Under the pieces are notes generated by a model that was not told where the DNA came from, did no database searches, and was given only the letters and a program-made list of their open reading frames with translations. A stretch of 59,571 nucleotides of DNA from NCBI RefSeq assembly GCF_001976065.1, contig NZ_MNAH01000001.1, positions 1,390,086 to 1,449,656 on the forward strand, in the 5' to 3' direction. The position numbers and the translations under genes are program-made. Positions 34,583 to 43,803 of this stretch are shown here, in pieces. Every line of letters starts with the position of its first letter. The first letter of the stretch is position 1. This DNA is from Pseudomonas putida (GTDB lineage: Bacteria > Pseudomonadota > Gammaproteobacteria > Pseudomonadales > Pseudomonadaceae).

Positions 34583-37180
34583 TCAGCACAGGCGATAGGC
34601 GAAATCGCCATCGCTGCCCAACTCGATGTTCAAACTCTGGATCGGTTTGTCCTGCGCCATGCGCTCAAGGACCCGCTGCGCCAGTTCCGGCATCAGGGTC
34701 TTGGACAAAATGTTGTCGATGTTGCGGGCGCCGCTGTCGACCTCGGTGCAGCGCGAGGCAATGGCTTTGACCAGCGCCTCGTCATAACCGAGGACGGCCT
34801 GATGATTGCGCTCGAAGCGCTGGCGAATGCGCGCGAGCTTGAGCGCGACAATGCGCTCAAGAATCGCGTCCTGGACCGGGTAATAGGGGATGATGGTCAG
34901 GCGACCGAGGAAGGCCGGCTTGAACACCTGGTTCAACTCCTCACGCAGCCCTTCGACGATGGCTTCCGGTGTAGGTTGCGGCTGTGCATTGAGGCACCAC
35001 TGCATGATGCGCTCGGTCCCGGTGTTGGACGTGAGGATGATCACGGTGTTGCGGAAGTTGATCTCGCGACCTTCGCCGTCGTCCAGCACGCCTTTGTCGA
35101 ACACCTGGAAAAACAGTTCGAGCACGTCCGGGTGGGCCTTTTCCACCTCATCGAGCAGCACCACGCTGTACGGCTTGCGTCGCACCGCTTCGGTCAGCAC
35201 GCCGCCCTCGCCATAGCCGACGTAACCCGGCGGCGAGCCCTTGAGGCTGGAGACCGTGTGGGCTTCCTGGTACTCGGACATGTTGATGGTGATCAGGTTG
35301 CGCTCGCCGCCATACAGGGTGTCGGCCAGGGCCAGTGCGGTTTCGGTCTTGCCCACGCCGCTCGGGCCGAGCAACAGGAACACGCCGATCGGTTTGTTCG
35401 GATCTTCCATGCGGGCGCGGGAAATCTTGATGCGCTTGCCGATTTCCTGCAGGGCGTGGTCCTGGCCGAGCACCCGCTCACCCAGCAGCGCCGGCAGGCG
35501 CTGCACAGTGTCGATTTCGTCGCGCAGCATCTTGCCCAGCGGGATGCCGGTCCAGCCGGAAATCACTTCGCCGATGGTGCCGCCATCCACCAGGGCATGC
35601 ACCAGCGGTTGCTCACCCTGGACGCTGGCCAGTTCGGCGCGCACCGCGGCAATCTCCTGGGTATCCGGTGCCTGATTCTCGGGGTGGCTGAGGGCGCCAA
35701 GTTTTTTCACCAGTTGCAGCTCGCGTTGCCACTGCTGTTCGAGGGCATCACGGGTCTGCTGCTCGCTCAGCAGCTCGGCGTTCAGGGTGGTCAGGCGTCG
35801 GGCATGGTCGCTGCCTTTGGCGGCCTCCTGCTGCAGTACCGAGATTTCCGCCTGCAGGTTGTCGATCTGGCGCTTGCAGTCTTCCAGCGGCCCCGGTTGC
35901 GCCGATTGCCCGAGGGCGACCCGGGCGCAGGCGGTGTCCAGCACGCTGACGGCCTTGTCCGGCAGTTGGCGCCCGGTGATGTAGCGATTGGACAGGCGCA
36001 CGGCCTGCACCAGCGCTTCGTCCATCACCGTGACCTTGTGGTGTTCCTGCATCTTGGCCAGCAGGCCGCGCAGCATGTGGATCGCCTTGTCTTCGTCCGG
36101 CTCTTCGACCTTCACCACCTGGAAGCGGCGGGCCAGGGCGGCGTCCTTCTCGAAGTACTTCTTGTACTCGGCCCAGGTGGTCGCTGCGATGGTGCGCAGC
36201 TCGCCCCGGGCCAGGGCTGGCTTGAGCAGGTTGGCGGCATCGTTCTGCCCGGCCTGGCCGCCCGAACCGATCAGGGTGTGCGCTTCGTCGATGAACAGGA
36301 TGATCGGGTGCAGGCTGCGCTTGGTTTCTTCGATCACCGACTTGAGGCGGTTTTCGAACTCGCCTTTCACACCGGCACCGGCCTGCAACAAACCCAGGTC
36401 GAGGGTGTGGATGGCCACGCCCTTGAGTACCGACGGCACGTCACCCTGGATGATGCGCAGGGCCAGGCCTTCGACCACGGCGGTTTTGCCGACGCCGGCT
36501 TCACCGGTGAGGATCGGGTTGTTCTGGCGGCGGCGGGTCAAGATGTCGACCATCTGCCGCACCTCGAACTCGCGACCGAGCACCGGATCGATCCGGCCTT
36601 CGCGAGCGCTGTGCGTGAGGTTGATGGTGTATTGATCGAGGGCCGGAGTCTTGCCATTGCCCTTGACCGTGCTGGCGACGTCGGCAGCGCCCAGCGGTTT
36701 GCCCAGCGCTGACTCGGCGCTGCCTTCCACCAGCGCGTTGAGGTTCACGCGCAAATCGTCGGCGTTGATTTTCTCAAGCTCGGCCGCCCCCGCGATCACC
36801 ACCCGGCGCAGCTCATCGTCATCGAGCAAGGCCTGTAATAGATGACCGGTGCGGATCTGGGCCTGGCCGAACTCGATGGAGGCCAGCACCCACGCCTGTT
36901 CGATCAGGCGGGTCAGGTGCGGCGACAGCGCCGGGGTGCGCGTATTGCCTTTCTTGAACGTCCCCAGTGCCGTGACCAATTGCGCCTGCAAGCGCTCAGG
37001 CACCACGTCGTAATGACGCAGGATGGCTGGCAGGTCGTTGTCGTGGCCGTCGAGCAACTGCAACAACAGGTGCTCGATCTCGACATCGTAGTGGTGTTCC
37101 GACAGGCACAGGGCTGCGGCGCTTTCGGTGGCGGCGCGGCTGGTGTCGTTGAGCTTGGCAAACAGGGACTTCAGGTTCAC
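34583..37180 (-). CDS. tssH: T6SS AAA+ ATPase TssH (ClpV)
   Basis: An 865-residue ClpV. The N-domain (residues 1-150) is followed by NBD1 with GEAGVGKTAVVEG and LFIDEAHTLIG, a coiled-coil middle domain, and NBD2 with LLGPSGVGKTETALA and LLDEVEKAHPDV. SSLKGSPPGYVGYGEGG is the pore loop. It disassembles contracted TssB-TssC sheath for reuse. The 4-base overlap with tssG indicates coupling. Length and motifs are complete. Confidence 0.96.
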   Translation of the reverse strand: MNLKSLFAKLNDTSRAATESAAALCLSEHHYDVEIEHLLLQLLDGHDNDLPAILRHYDVVPERLQAQLVTALGTFKKGNTRTPALSPHLTRLIEQAWVLASIEFGQAQIRTGHLLQALLDDDELRRVVIAGAAELEKINADDLRVNLNALVEGSAESALGKPLGAADVASTVKGNGKTPALDQYTINLTHSAREGRIDPVLGREFEVRQMVDILTRRRQNNPILTGEAGVGKTAVVEGLALRIIQGDVPSVLKGVAIHTLDLGLLQAGAGVKGEFENRLKSVIEETKRSLHPIILFIDEAHTLIGSGGQAGQNDAANLLKPALARGELRTIAATTWAEYKKYFEKDAALARRFQVVKVEEPDEDKAIHMLRGLLAKMQEHHKVTVMDEALVQAVRLSNRYITGRQLPDKAVSVLDTACARVALGQSAQPGPLEDCKRQIDNLQAEISVLQQEAAKGSDHARRLTTLNAELLSEQQTRDALEQQWQRELQLVKKLGALSHPENQAPDTQEIAAVRAELASVQGEQPLVHALVDGGTIGEVISGWTGIPLGKMLRDEIDTVQRLPALLGERVLGQDHALQEIGKRIKISRARMEDPNKPIGVFLLLGPSGVGKTETALALADTLYGGERNLITINMSEYQEAHTVSSLKGSPPGYVGYGEGGVLTEAVRRKPYSVVLLDEVEKAHPDVLELFFQVFDKGVLDDGEGREINFRNTVIILTSNTGTERIMQWCLNAQPQPTPEAIVEGLREELNQVFKPAFLGRLTIIPYYPVQDAILERIVALKLARIRQRFERNHQAVLGYDEALVKAIASRCTEVDSGARNIDNILSKTLMPELAQRVLERMAQDKPIQSLNIELGSDGDFAYRLC

Positions 37181-38238
37181 AGGGAGACCCCATCAAAAGG
37201 AATGTGGAAGAGGGCGCAGCGGGAGGGCTCCACGTCGACGCCTGGTCGCTTGAGCCAGCCGAGCCGGCCCAGGGACACGTTGCCCAGGCGGGCGACCGGT
37301 ACGGCCTTGGGTTTGAGCTTGGGTGCCAACTGAAAGTCGAGTTCCGCACCGACATAGAAACGCACCAGTTCCAGCAGTTTCTGGTAGTCCTCGGTGCCGG
37401 GCTGGAAGCGTTGATAGTCGGCCAGTTCCAGTGGACCGATCTCGATGCGCACGCACGACTGGTAGTCCCAGACCCGGTTGCCGGCGACGGCGCTTTGCCC
37501 GAGCACGGCGTTCTTGCGCCCCAGCTGCGTGCACTGGCTGGCGTCGAGTTTCAGCCAGCGACCGGCAAACGGCTTGACCTTGAACGGCAGCGAAAAATAG
37601 AAAGACAGCATCGCTTCCAGGTTCAGCGCGTTGCGCGGTTTCTGCGCGAACAGTCCGGAGAAATAGCTGAACAATTCCCGGCGCAGGGGCGAGCCTTGTC
37701 TGTCGAATTTCTGCTTCTGCGCCTCGGGGCCGAAACCCACCAGGTTGAGCAGGTAGCGATCGAAATCCGAGGTGCCGTTGCGTTCGTACTCGATGTAGAA
37801 CTTGTACTTTTGCCAGGCCTCGTAGAACAGCGTGGTCATGCGGTGCGAAAAGATGTCGAGGAACGCGTGGGCCGCGTCATCCCGGTACTGGATGTGCCGC
37901 TCGATCAACAGCTCGGTGTACGGGCGCGGCAATACGCCCGACGGCCCGACCAGCCCCATGAAGGTCACTTGCATCTCGGACAGCGGCAGGCCGGCCACGG
38001 ACACCTTGCCTTCACGCTCGAACTGCAGATCGCTGACTTCACTGGCCGGGAAGTTGAGCGACAGCTGCGAGCGAAAACGCAAAGGGTCTTCGTGCGGTCG
38101 GGTCTGCAGGTCCATGCGCCCGGTCCTGCTGTAATGCAGGCGAAGCAAGCGCACCAACTGGAAAAACTCGAATCGGTGCGGCTCAGCCCGTGCCTGGTCG
38201 ATCAGACCAGGGGTTGATCGCCGGTTCGCGGTGGCCAT
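37177..38238 (-). CDS. tssG: T6SS baseplate protein TssG
   Basis: A 353-residue TssG (VasB/ImpH). The opening RFEFFQLVRLLRLHYSRTG, FPASEVSDLQ and MQVTFMGLVGPSGVLPRPYT are family hallmarks. It forms the baseplate wedge with TssF and TssE. It starts 37 bases inside the 3' end of tssF, an overlap typical for this pair. Confidence 0.94.
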   Translation of the reverse strand: MATANRRSTPGLIDQARAEPHRFEFFQLVRLLRLHYSRTGRMDLQTRPHEDPLRFRSQLSLNFPASEVSDLQFEREGKVSVAGLPLSEMQVTFMGLVGPSGVLPRPYTELLIERHIQYRDDAAHAFLDIFSHRMTTLFYEAWQKYKFYIEYERNGTSDFDRYLLNLVGFGPEAQKQKFDRQGSPLRRELFSYFSGLFAQKPRNALNLEAMLSFYFSLPFKVKPFAGRWLKLDASQCTQLGRKNAVLGQSAVAGNRVWDYQSCVRIEIGPLELADYQRFQPGTEDYQKLLELVRFYVGAELDFQLAPKLKPKAVPVARLGNVSLGRLGWLKRPGVDVEPSRCALFHIPFDGVSL

Positions 38239-40034
38239 TGGACGACTCTCTTTTCGCGCTGCAAGGTGCGAAGGGTTAATTGGGTAAAGCTGTTCATGGA
38301 GCAGTACTGACCAAAGAAGTGATCGAGCACCATGCCGAACAGAAACACACCGCTGCCGGTGTATTGGCTTTCATCGAAGTTGAGGGTGATGCCAACACCA
38401 CGGACGAAGTTCGGGCGCGGGTGGCCAATGCGCGCGACCACAGGCTCGCTGCTCACCGAGACGATGCCGTTGATCTGTTTGCGGATCGCCGACACGTTGC
38501 GGTAGTTGTAGAGCGACAACAGCTCCAGCAGCACCTCGCGACCACGGGACACCAACGACATGTGGTTGAGCGACAGGTGCGAAATCAGCCGCCAGATCAC
38601 GCCGTTGCCCAGGGGCACGCGCGCGGTGGCGGTGGGCTTGCGCAGGCAGCGGATGTCCTTGATCACCGAGTTGCCCGGGATATTGAAATCGCCGCGCTCA
38701 CCCCCGAACGGCAACAGCAGGGGCAGGTCACGGTTGCTGCAGGTCAGGCGGATGCTCAACGCATCGTTGTTGGCCTCCATCAGGCCCAGCTCGCGATCCA
38801 CGATTCGGATAAACACGTTCGAGCCATCGCGCTGGCCGCCCTGTGCCGCACGGCGCCGGGCCATCCAGAAACTTTGCCCCGGGCCCTGATCGCCGCGGGG
38901 TTCGAAAAACGGATGACAGGTGCCGACCTGATCGATACCGCCGACCTTGCGAACCCGTCGTACGCGGTCGATGGACACCACCTCGGCCGAGCCTTGCAGG
39001 CGCACATCCGGCGTCACCGCGTACTCGTGCTGGGCGTGGGTCAACTTGATCGGCTCGGCCTGCTGGCGGAACAGGTTGATGATCGGCGTGCAGTTGAGCT
39101 TGAAGTTATTGCGCCCGATGTTCTGCGTCAGGCGCGCGAGGCGGTCGCTCAGGTCGTAGTCGGAAAAGTAGAAGTTGACCTCGACTTTCTCGATCTCCTT
39201 GCCCGCCAGAATCCGTGCAAAGCCCGACAGGTCGAAGAACATGAACTTGTCGGGGAAGGTGAAGTATTCGTGCAGCAGGCGATAGCCGAGGAACGAGCGC
39301 TCGGAGTAGTCCACCAGGCCTTCGTCCAGGCTGTAGCCGACGGCTTTCAACGCGTTGGCCGGTAACACGACCTCTCGGCTGCGGCCCTGATCGTCGAAGG
39401 TCAGCGTGGCCTTGGCCAGGTTGTTGAACAGCAGCTCGTACAGTTGCAGCATCAGCGTGCTTTCGCCGTCGAGGAAGAACCGCAGGCTGTCCAGTTCCAG
39501 CTTGCCGAACATCACGTCGGAGTTCGCCACCAGGCCGATGCGCAAGCGCGCGACCAGGTCAGCGCTGTGGCCGTTGAACGCCGAGCGCTCCATCTCGATG
39601 AATGAGGCCTGTTGCACCGCCACCGGCCACAGCTCGACCGGGTAGCAGGTGCGGAATTTACACACCACGCCATCGATCGGATTGGCACTGAGTTCGGTAT
39701 GCCGGGGCACACGGAAAGCCTCGGTGACTTTCTCCTGCTTGCCCAGGTTGAACTCGACGATCGACATCGACGGGGTAGGGCGCAGGTAATGCGGGTACAG
39801 CACCTCGAGAAACGACTCGACGATTTCCGGCAGCTCGTCGTCGAGTTTTTTATGCACCCGCGCCGACAGGAACGAGAACGCTTCGATCAGGCGCTCGGTG
39901 TGCGGGTCTTCACAGTTATCGCCCTCGATGAGCAACCGCGACGCGATTTTCGGATACTGGCTGGCGAACTCCTGGCCCAAAAAGCGCAGGTGCGACAGTT
40001 CCTTTTCGTAATAGGGCAGCAGATCGTCGAGCAT
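38202..40034 (-). CDS. tssF: T6SS baseplate protein TssF
   Basis: A 610-residue TssF (VasA/ImpG) opening LLPYYEKELSHLRFLGQEFA, with RLIEAFSFLSARVHKKLDDE, LYPHYLRPTPSMSIVEF and a C-terminal LFGMVLDHFFGQYCSMNSF. Two copies with one TssG form the baseplate wedge core. The ATG overlaps the tssE stop as ATGA. Confidence 0.95.
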   Translation of the reverse strand: MLDDLLPYYEKELSHLRFLGQEFASQYPKIASRLLIEGDNCEDPHTERLIEAFSFLSARVHKKLDDELPEIVESFLEVLYPHYLRPTPSMSIVEFNLGKQEKVTEAFRVPRHTELSANPIDGVVCKFRTCYPVELWPVAVQQASFIEMERSAFNGHSADLVARLRIGLVANSDVMFGKLELDSLRFFLDGESTLMLQLYELLFNNLAKATLTFDDQGRSREVVLPANALKAVGYSLDEGLVDYSERSFLGYRLLHEYFTFPDKFMFFDLSGFARILAGKEIEKVEVNFYFSDYDLSDRLARLTQNIGRNNFKLNCTPIINLFRQQAEPIKLTHAQHEYAVTPDVRLQGSAEVVSIDRVRRVRKVGGIDQVGTCHPFFEPRGDQGPGQSFWMARRRAAQGGQRDGSNVFIRIVDRELGLMEANNDALSIRLTCSNRDLPLLLPFGGERGDFNIPGNSVIKDIRCLRKPTATARVPLGNGVIWRLISHLSLNHMSLVSRGREVLLELLSLYNYRNVSAIRKQINGIVSVSSEPVVARIGHPRPNFVRGVGITLNFDESQYTGSGVFLFGMVLDHFFGQYCSMNSFTQLTLRTLQREKRVVQWPPRTGDQPLV

Positions 40035-40516
40035 CAGTTGAGGTTCTGCACTTTGTATTCCTGGGTATTGACCTGCAGCACCGCGTCGAAGGACACCTGG
40101 CGGGTGACGTCTTGCAGGCGCAGGACCGCGTCCACGCGAAAGGTCAGCATGCGTTGGCCGGTCTGTTGGGCGAGCAGTTGCACCTTGACGCTGCGAAAGC
40201 GCCGGTCGCCGACCGTGATGGCCTTCTCCAGTTGCCGCTGGATCAGCAGGCGATCCTTCGGATCAAGCACGCTGCGACTGGTGAAGTCCGGCATGCCATA
40301 GTCGAGGATGCTGCCGTTCAGGTTGGCGAAACCGTCCAGCTCGTTGGCGATCAGGGACTGGCGGGTGTTTACCAGCACTTCCAGGTCGCGAACGATGCTG
40401 GCCTTGTAATCGGCCAGCGAACACAAGCGTTGCGATGACGCTTCGATGGACTGATGCGGACGATCGTCCAGCAATCGGTCCAGCAGCGATGGCAACAGCT
40501 TGTGTTGACGGGTCAT
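40034..40516 (-). CDS. tssE: T6SS baseplate protein TssE (gp25-like)
   Basis: A 160-residue gp25-like protein: LLPSLLDRLLDD at the start, DLEVLVNTRQSL with the buried Glu, NLNGSILDYGMPDFTS, then IQRQLEKAITVGDRRF. TssE nucleates sheath polymerisation at the baseplate. It lies 25 bases after tssC. Confidence 0.93.
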   Translation of the reverse strand: MTRQHKLLPSLLDRLLDDRPHQSIEASSQRLCSLADYKASIVRDLEVLVNTRQSLIANELDGFANLNGSILDYGMPDFTSRSVLDPKDRLLIQRQLEKAITVGDRRFRSVKVQLLAQQTGQRMLTFRVDAVLRLQDVTRQVSFDAVLQVNTQEYKVQNLN

Positions 40517-40541
40517 CTTGCCTCCCTGGCAATGTTGGCGA

Positions 40542-42044
40542 TCAGGCGCGGGTCGATTGCGGCAGTTCGGCGACCAGGCGCAACGAAGCGGTCAGTTCGT
40601 CCAGTTGGTAGTGCGGGCGCAGGTAGGTCACGGCCTTGTACACCCCTGGCTTGCCTGGCACCTCGAACACCTCGGCGCGCGCTTCGCGCAGCGGGAACTT
40701 GGCCTTGGCTTCCTGGCTGGCGGTGTCGTCCAGCAACACGTAGCTCGACAGCCACTTGTTGAGGAACAGCTCGACGTCCTTGCGCGAGGCGAAGCTGCCG
40801 ATCTTGTCGCGCATGATCGCCTTCATGTAGTGGGCGATGCGCGAGGTGGCGAAGATGTACTGCAACTGCGCGGAAAGCCGGGCGTTGGCGTTGGCGATGT
40901 CGGTGTTGTACTGCTTCTGCTTCTGCGTCGACTGGGTGCCGAAGAACGCCGCGTAGTCGGTGCCTTTGCAATGCACCAGCGGAATGAAGCCCAGGTCCGA
41001 CAGCTCTTTCTCGCGGCGATCGGTGATGGCGATTTCGGTCGGACACTTGAGGGCGATTTCACCGTCATCGGTCTTGAACGTGTGGGTTGGAAGGCCTTCC
41101 ACCAGACCGCCACCCTCGACGCCACGGATCGCCACGCACCAGCCGTAGCGGGAAAACGCATCGGTGACCCGGGTGCCCAGTGCGTAGGCGGCGTTCATCC
41201 ACAGGTACTTGTTGTGGTCGCGGCCATCGACGCTTTCGACGAAGTTGAATTCCTCGACCGGCGTGGTATCCGGGCCGTAAGGTAGGCGACCGAGCACGTG
41301 GGGCAGGGTCAGGCCGACGTAACGCGAGTCTTCGCTGGCGCGGAACGACTTCCACTTGGCGTATTCGACGGTGTCGAAAATCTTCGCCAGGTCCCGTGGG
41401 CCGGACATGTCGGTAAACGAATCCCAGCCGAACAGCTCAGGCGAGGCCGCCGAAATGAACGGAGCGTGGGCAGCCGCTGCAACGTGGGAAATCTCTTCGA
41501 GCAGGTACATGTCTTCCGGGCTGCGGTTGAACTCGTAGTCACCCAGCAGCATGCCGAACGGTGCACCACCGAAGGTGCCGTACTCTTCTTCGTAGATCTT
41601 CTTGAACAGCGCGCTCTGGTCGAATTCGGAAGCGGACTTGAGATCGCGCACCAGGTCCTTCTTCGACGCATTGAGCAGGTGGATCTTCAGCGTGGTGCTG
41701 GTCTCGGTCTGGTCGACCTGATACTTAAGGCCGCGCCAGGACGCTTCCAGCTGCTGGAACTCGCTGGCGTGCATGATCTCGTTCATTTGCTCGGAGAGCA
41801 TCGCGTCGATCTCGGCGATGCGCGCATCGAGCACGGCGATCAGGTCCTTGCTTGGCGTCATTTCGCCTTCCAGGATCTGGTTGACCAATTCACCGATCAG
41901 GTCGCGGGTGCGGGTGCGCTCGGTCTCGGAACGGGCCACGCGGCTTTGCGAAATGATGCTGTCGAGCAACGAGGATTGCGCGGTGAAGCTGTCCACTTCA
42001 ACCAGCGTGCTGTCCTGTTGAGTCACGGTTTGCTTGTCGTTCAT
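40542..42044 (-). CDS. tssC: T6SS sheath large subunit TssC (VipB)
   Basis: A 500-residue TssC with FQQLEASWRGLKYQVDQTET, AALDARIAEIDAMLSEQ-like N-terminal helices, GMLLGDYEFNRSPEDMYLL, PFISAASPELFGWDSF and the C-terminal DVELFLNKWLSSYV. It forms the contractile sheath with TssB. GTAGGAGCC precedes the ATG, and it lies 10 bases after tssB. Confidence 0.96.
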   Translation of the reverse strand: MNDKQTVTQQDSTLVEVDSFTAQSSLLDSIISQSRVARSETERTRTRDLIGELVNQILEGEMTPSKDLIAVLDARIAEIDAMLSEQMNEIMHASEFQQLEASWRGLKYQVDQTETSTTLKIHLLNASKKDLVRDLKSASEFDQSALFKKIYEEEYGTFGGAPFGMLLGDYEFNRSPEDMYLLEEISHVAAAAHAPFISAASPELFGWDSFTDMSGPRDLAKIFDTVEYAKWKSFRASEDSRYVGLTLPHVLGRLPYGPDTTPVEEFNFVESVDGRDHNKYLWMNAAYALGTRVTDAFSRYGWCVAIRGVEGGGLVEGLPTHTFKTDDGEIALKCPTEIAITDRREKELSDLGFIPLVHCKGTDYAAFFGTQSTQKQKQYNTDIANANARLSAQLQYIFATSRIAHYMKAIMRDKIGSFASRKDVELFLNKWLSSYVLLDDTASQEAKAKFPLREARAEVFEVPGKPGVYKAVTYLRPHYQLDELTASLRLVAELPQSTRA

Positions 42045-42054
42045 CGTCAGGCTC

Positions 42055-42588
42055 CTACGCTTTGTCGTCGGTGGCTGGCACGGCGGCTTCGCGGCCGAAT
42101 TCCTTGCCCAGGGTTTTCAGCTTCTCGGTGTTCTGCAACACGTCCATCAGCAGCTCTTCGAGCTTGTCGTTGCCGCCCATCTTGTTGCGCAGGTCCGCCA
42201 GCTTGTTGCGCACTTCCAGCAGCTTGCGCAGCGGTTCCACCTGCTTGACCACGTTCTGCGGTTCGAAGTCTTCGAGGGCGTTGAAGTTGAGCTCCACACC
42301 CAGCTGCGTGCCGTTCTTGGCCAGGGTGTTGTCGACGCGGTAGGTCAGGCGCGGCTTGATGCCCTTGAGCACGCCGTTGAAGTTGTCGCGGTCGATGAAA
42401 ATGAACTTGCGGTCCTTGAGCTTCGGCAGCGGCTCCAGCGGGTTACCGGAGAAATCGCCCAGCACACCGACGACAAAGGGCAGCTCTTTCTTTTCCTGAG
42501 CGTCACCGATATCCACGTCGTAGGTGATATGGACCCGAGGCGCGCGAACGCGGTCGAGTTTGTGCTGGGTACTTTCCTTCTTCGCCAT
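42055..42588 (-). CDS. tssB: T6SS sheath small subunit TssB (VipA)
   Basis: A 177-residue TssB. VHITYDVDIGDAQEKKELPF, VVGVLGDFSG, the FIFIDRDNFNGVL strand and LNFNALEDFEPQNVVKQV are diagnostic. I use ATG 42588, which has CAGGAGATCACG upstream, over an in-frame codon 21 bases earlier. It partners TssC in the sheath. Confidence 0.95.
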   Translation of the reverse strand: MAKKESTQHKLDRVRAPRVHITYDVDIGDAQEKKELPFVVGVLGDFSGNPLEPLPKLKDRKFIFIDRDNFNGVLKGIKPRLTYRVDNTLAKNGTQLGVELNFNALEDFEPQNVVKQVEPLRKLLEVRNKLADLRNKMGGNDKLEELLMDVLQNTEKLKTLGKEFGREAAVPATDDKA

Positions 42589-42656
42589 CGTGATCTCCTG
42601 TGCGAACAATTCGCTGCAAGTCGTTTGCGAGTCGGTTCAATGGGTGACCGAGCGCG

Positions 42657-43409
42657 TTACATTCCTTCGATCGTCAGCAGCAGGCGCTGACGAATTTCAT
42701 CGTTCATTTCCATGATGTTTTCCAAGCCCACCAATTCTTCGAAGCTGGTGTTGCCGGCGATCTGGGTGCTGCTGCGGATCACCGATTCGTCGGGCAACTG
42801 TGAGCGCACCGGCGAACTGATGACGCAAAAGGGCAGGTCGCCGAAGTCTTTCAAGCGTTCGAAGGTGACGGGAAAACGCAGGCCTTCAAGCAAGCGGCTG
42901 ATGCCGGGGGACTTGCTCAGGCAGTAGAACAGCACCAGGTAATGCACCACGAAGCGGTACAGCTCGGCGCTGCTGCGATTGGGGTCGTTGATGACGGTGC
43001 GAAAACGGGCCAGGTCGAACGAACTGAACCCGACCACCCAGCGCACGGGGCTGGTGATGCGAATGGACTGGCCACTTTGGGACAGCACCTTGTCGTACTC
43101 CAGCGCAAACAGTTGCGGGGTGGTACTGAGCAGGTTGAGGGGCACTTCGAGTTCGTTGACCAGCTGGAACGGAGCGGCCGAGCCGATGCGGTCGTAGAGC
43201 GCCTTGAGTTCCTTGAAATGGTGCTGGGTCTCGCGGCCGCTGCTGCGTTGCGCGCCCTGCAGGTATTCACCGAAAAACGTCTGCGGACGAATCAGCAAAG
43301 CCAGGGTCGCCAGGTAGTCCGAAGCCTGCGCCTTGAGCGCGTCAGAAATGGCCCGGGTCTGGCTTCGCAGCTTGATCAATGCTTCAACATCAAAAAACGT
43401 CTGAGTCAT
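42657..43409 (-). CDS. T6SS operon first gene, unknown function
   Basis: A 250-residue soluble, mostly helical protein. It starts MTQTFFDVEALIKLRSQTRA and contains VRWVVGFSSFDLARFRTVI, FVVHYLVLFYCLSKSPGISR and FEELVGLENIMEMNDEIRQR. No signal peptide, clear membrane segment or catalytic motif is seen. I do not recognise it as a core Tss or a characterised Tag protein. AAGGACGAAG precedes the ATG. As the first gene, 68 bases before tssB and on the same strand, it should be expressed with the T6SS and may be an accessory assembly or regulatory factor. Confidence 0.75.
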   Translation of the reverse strand: MTQTFFDVEALIKLRSQTRAISDALKAQASDYLATLALLIRPQTFFGEYLQGAQRSSGRETQHHFKELKALYDRIGSAAPFQLVNELEVPLNLLSTTPQLFALEYDKVLSQSGQSIRITSPVRWVVGFSSFDLARFRTVINDPNRSSAELYRFVVHYLVLFYCLSKSPGISRLLEGLRFPVTFERLKDFGDLPFCVISSPVRSQLPDESVIRSSTQIAGNTSFEELVGLENIMEMNDEIRQRLLLTIEGM

Positions 43410-43500
43410 CGGTAACTTCGTCCTTGAACACTTCGCGACGACTACCCGGATATACAGGGGAGTACGGGCGCAGTGACTAATTTCTCGACCAGTTCACAGT

Positions 43501-43534
43501 TGTGATCGTTGATGTTTGACATCAAGAAATCACA
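43501..43534. promoter_or_regulatory. Double inverted repeat upstream of the T6SS operon
   Basis: Nested dyads: an outer pair TGTGAT (43501-43506) and ATCACA (43529-43534) encloses an inner pair TTGATG (43509-43514) and CATCAA (43520-43525) with a five-base spacer. It starts 92 bases upstream of the first T6SS gene. It could be a regulator-binding site or a hairpin in a long leader. The outer spacing is too wide for a single CRP/Vfr site. Confidence 0.5.
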
Positions 43535-43613
43535 CTGCCAGGAATCATTGGGAGTGCGATGCTGGCATATGGATATCGAGTTGCCAGTAACGTCGTGTAT
43601 GGCAACGGGATGT

Positions 43614-43629
43614 GTAGGAAAGTTCCTAC
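43614..43629. repeat. Short inverted repeat GTAGGAA-AG-TTCCTAC
   Basis: Perfect 7-base arms with a two-base spacer, followed by GC-rich then T-rich sequence on the forward strand. It may be a regulatory dyad or a short dispersed repeat. No gene is supported around it; a forward frame across 43559-43771 lacks a ribosome binding site and family resemblance. Confidence 0.45.
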
Positions 43630-43785
43630 GAGGCGCGGATTTTTTCTTTTTTTTGTGACCTGCCGCAATGATGTCTGCTTGCCACTATTTGCCGGATGTC
43701 CATGGCTCAAGTGCCTGAAACCCAATGGATTCAATGGTTTCCGGAAGAAAATGGATCCAATTTTTAACTAAAAAAAATTGAAAAA

Positions 43786-43803
43786 AGGTGAACCGGTTCA
43801 CCT
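43786..43803. promoter_or_regulatory. Perfect 18-bp palindrome AGGTGAACCGGTTCACCT
   Basis: The palindrome has a central CG and resembles LacI-family operators such as the PtxS site. Read leftward, it is followed by six T, so it could also work as a rho-independent terminator for leftward transcription. It sits 302 bases before the M48 gene start in an AT-rich stretch (43760-43860). The palindrome is certain; the choice between operator and terminator is open. Confidence 0.5.

Noticed and set aside
34802..36712. 636-residue forward frame
   Set aside because: Opposite strand of tssH (ClpV), which has full Walker motifs.
43559..43771. 70-residue forward frame between T6SS and M48
   Set aside because: No ribosome binding site; runs through an inverted repeat and a poly-T tract; no family resemblance.
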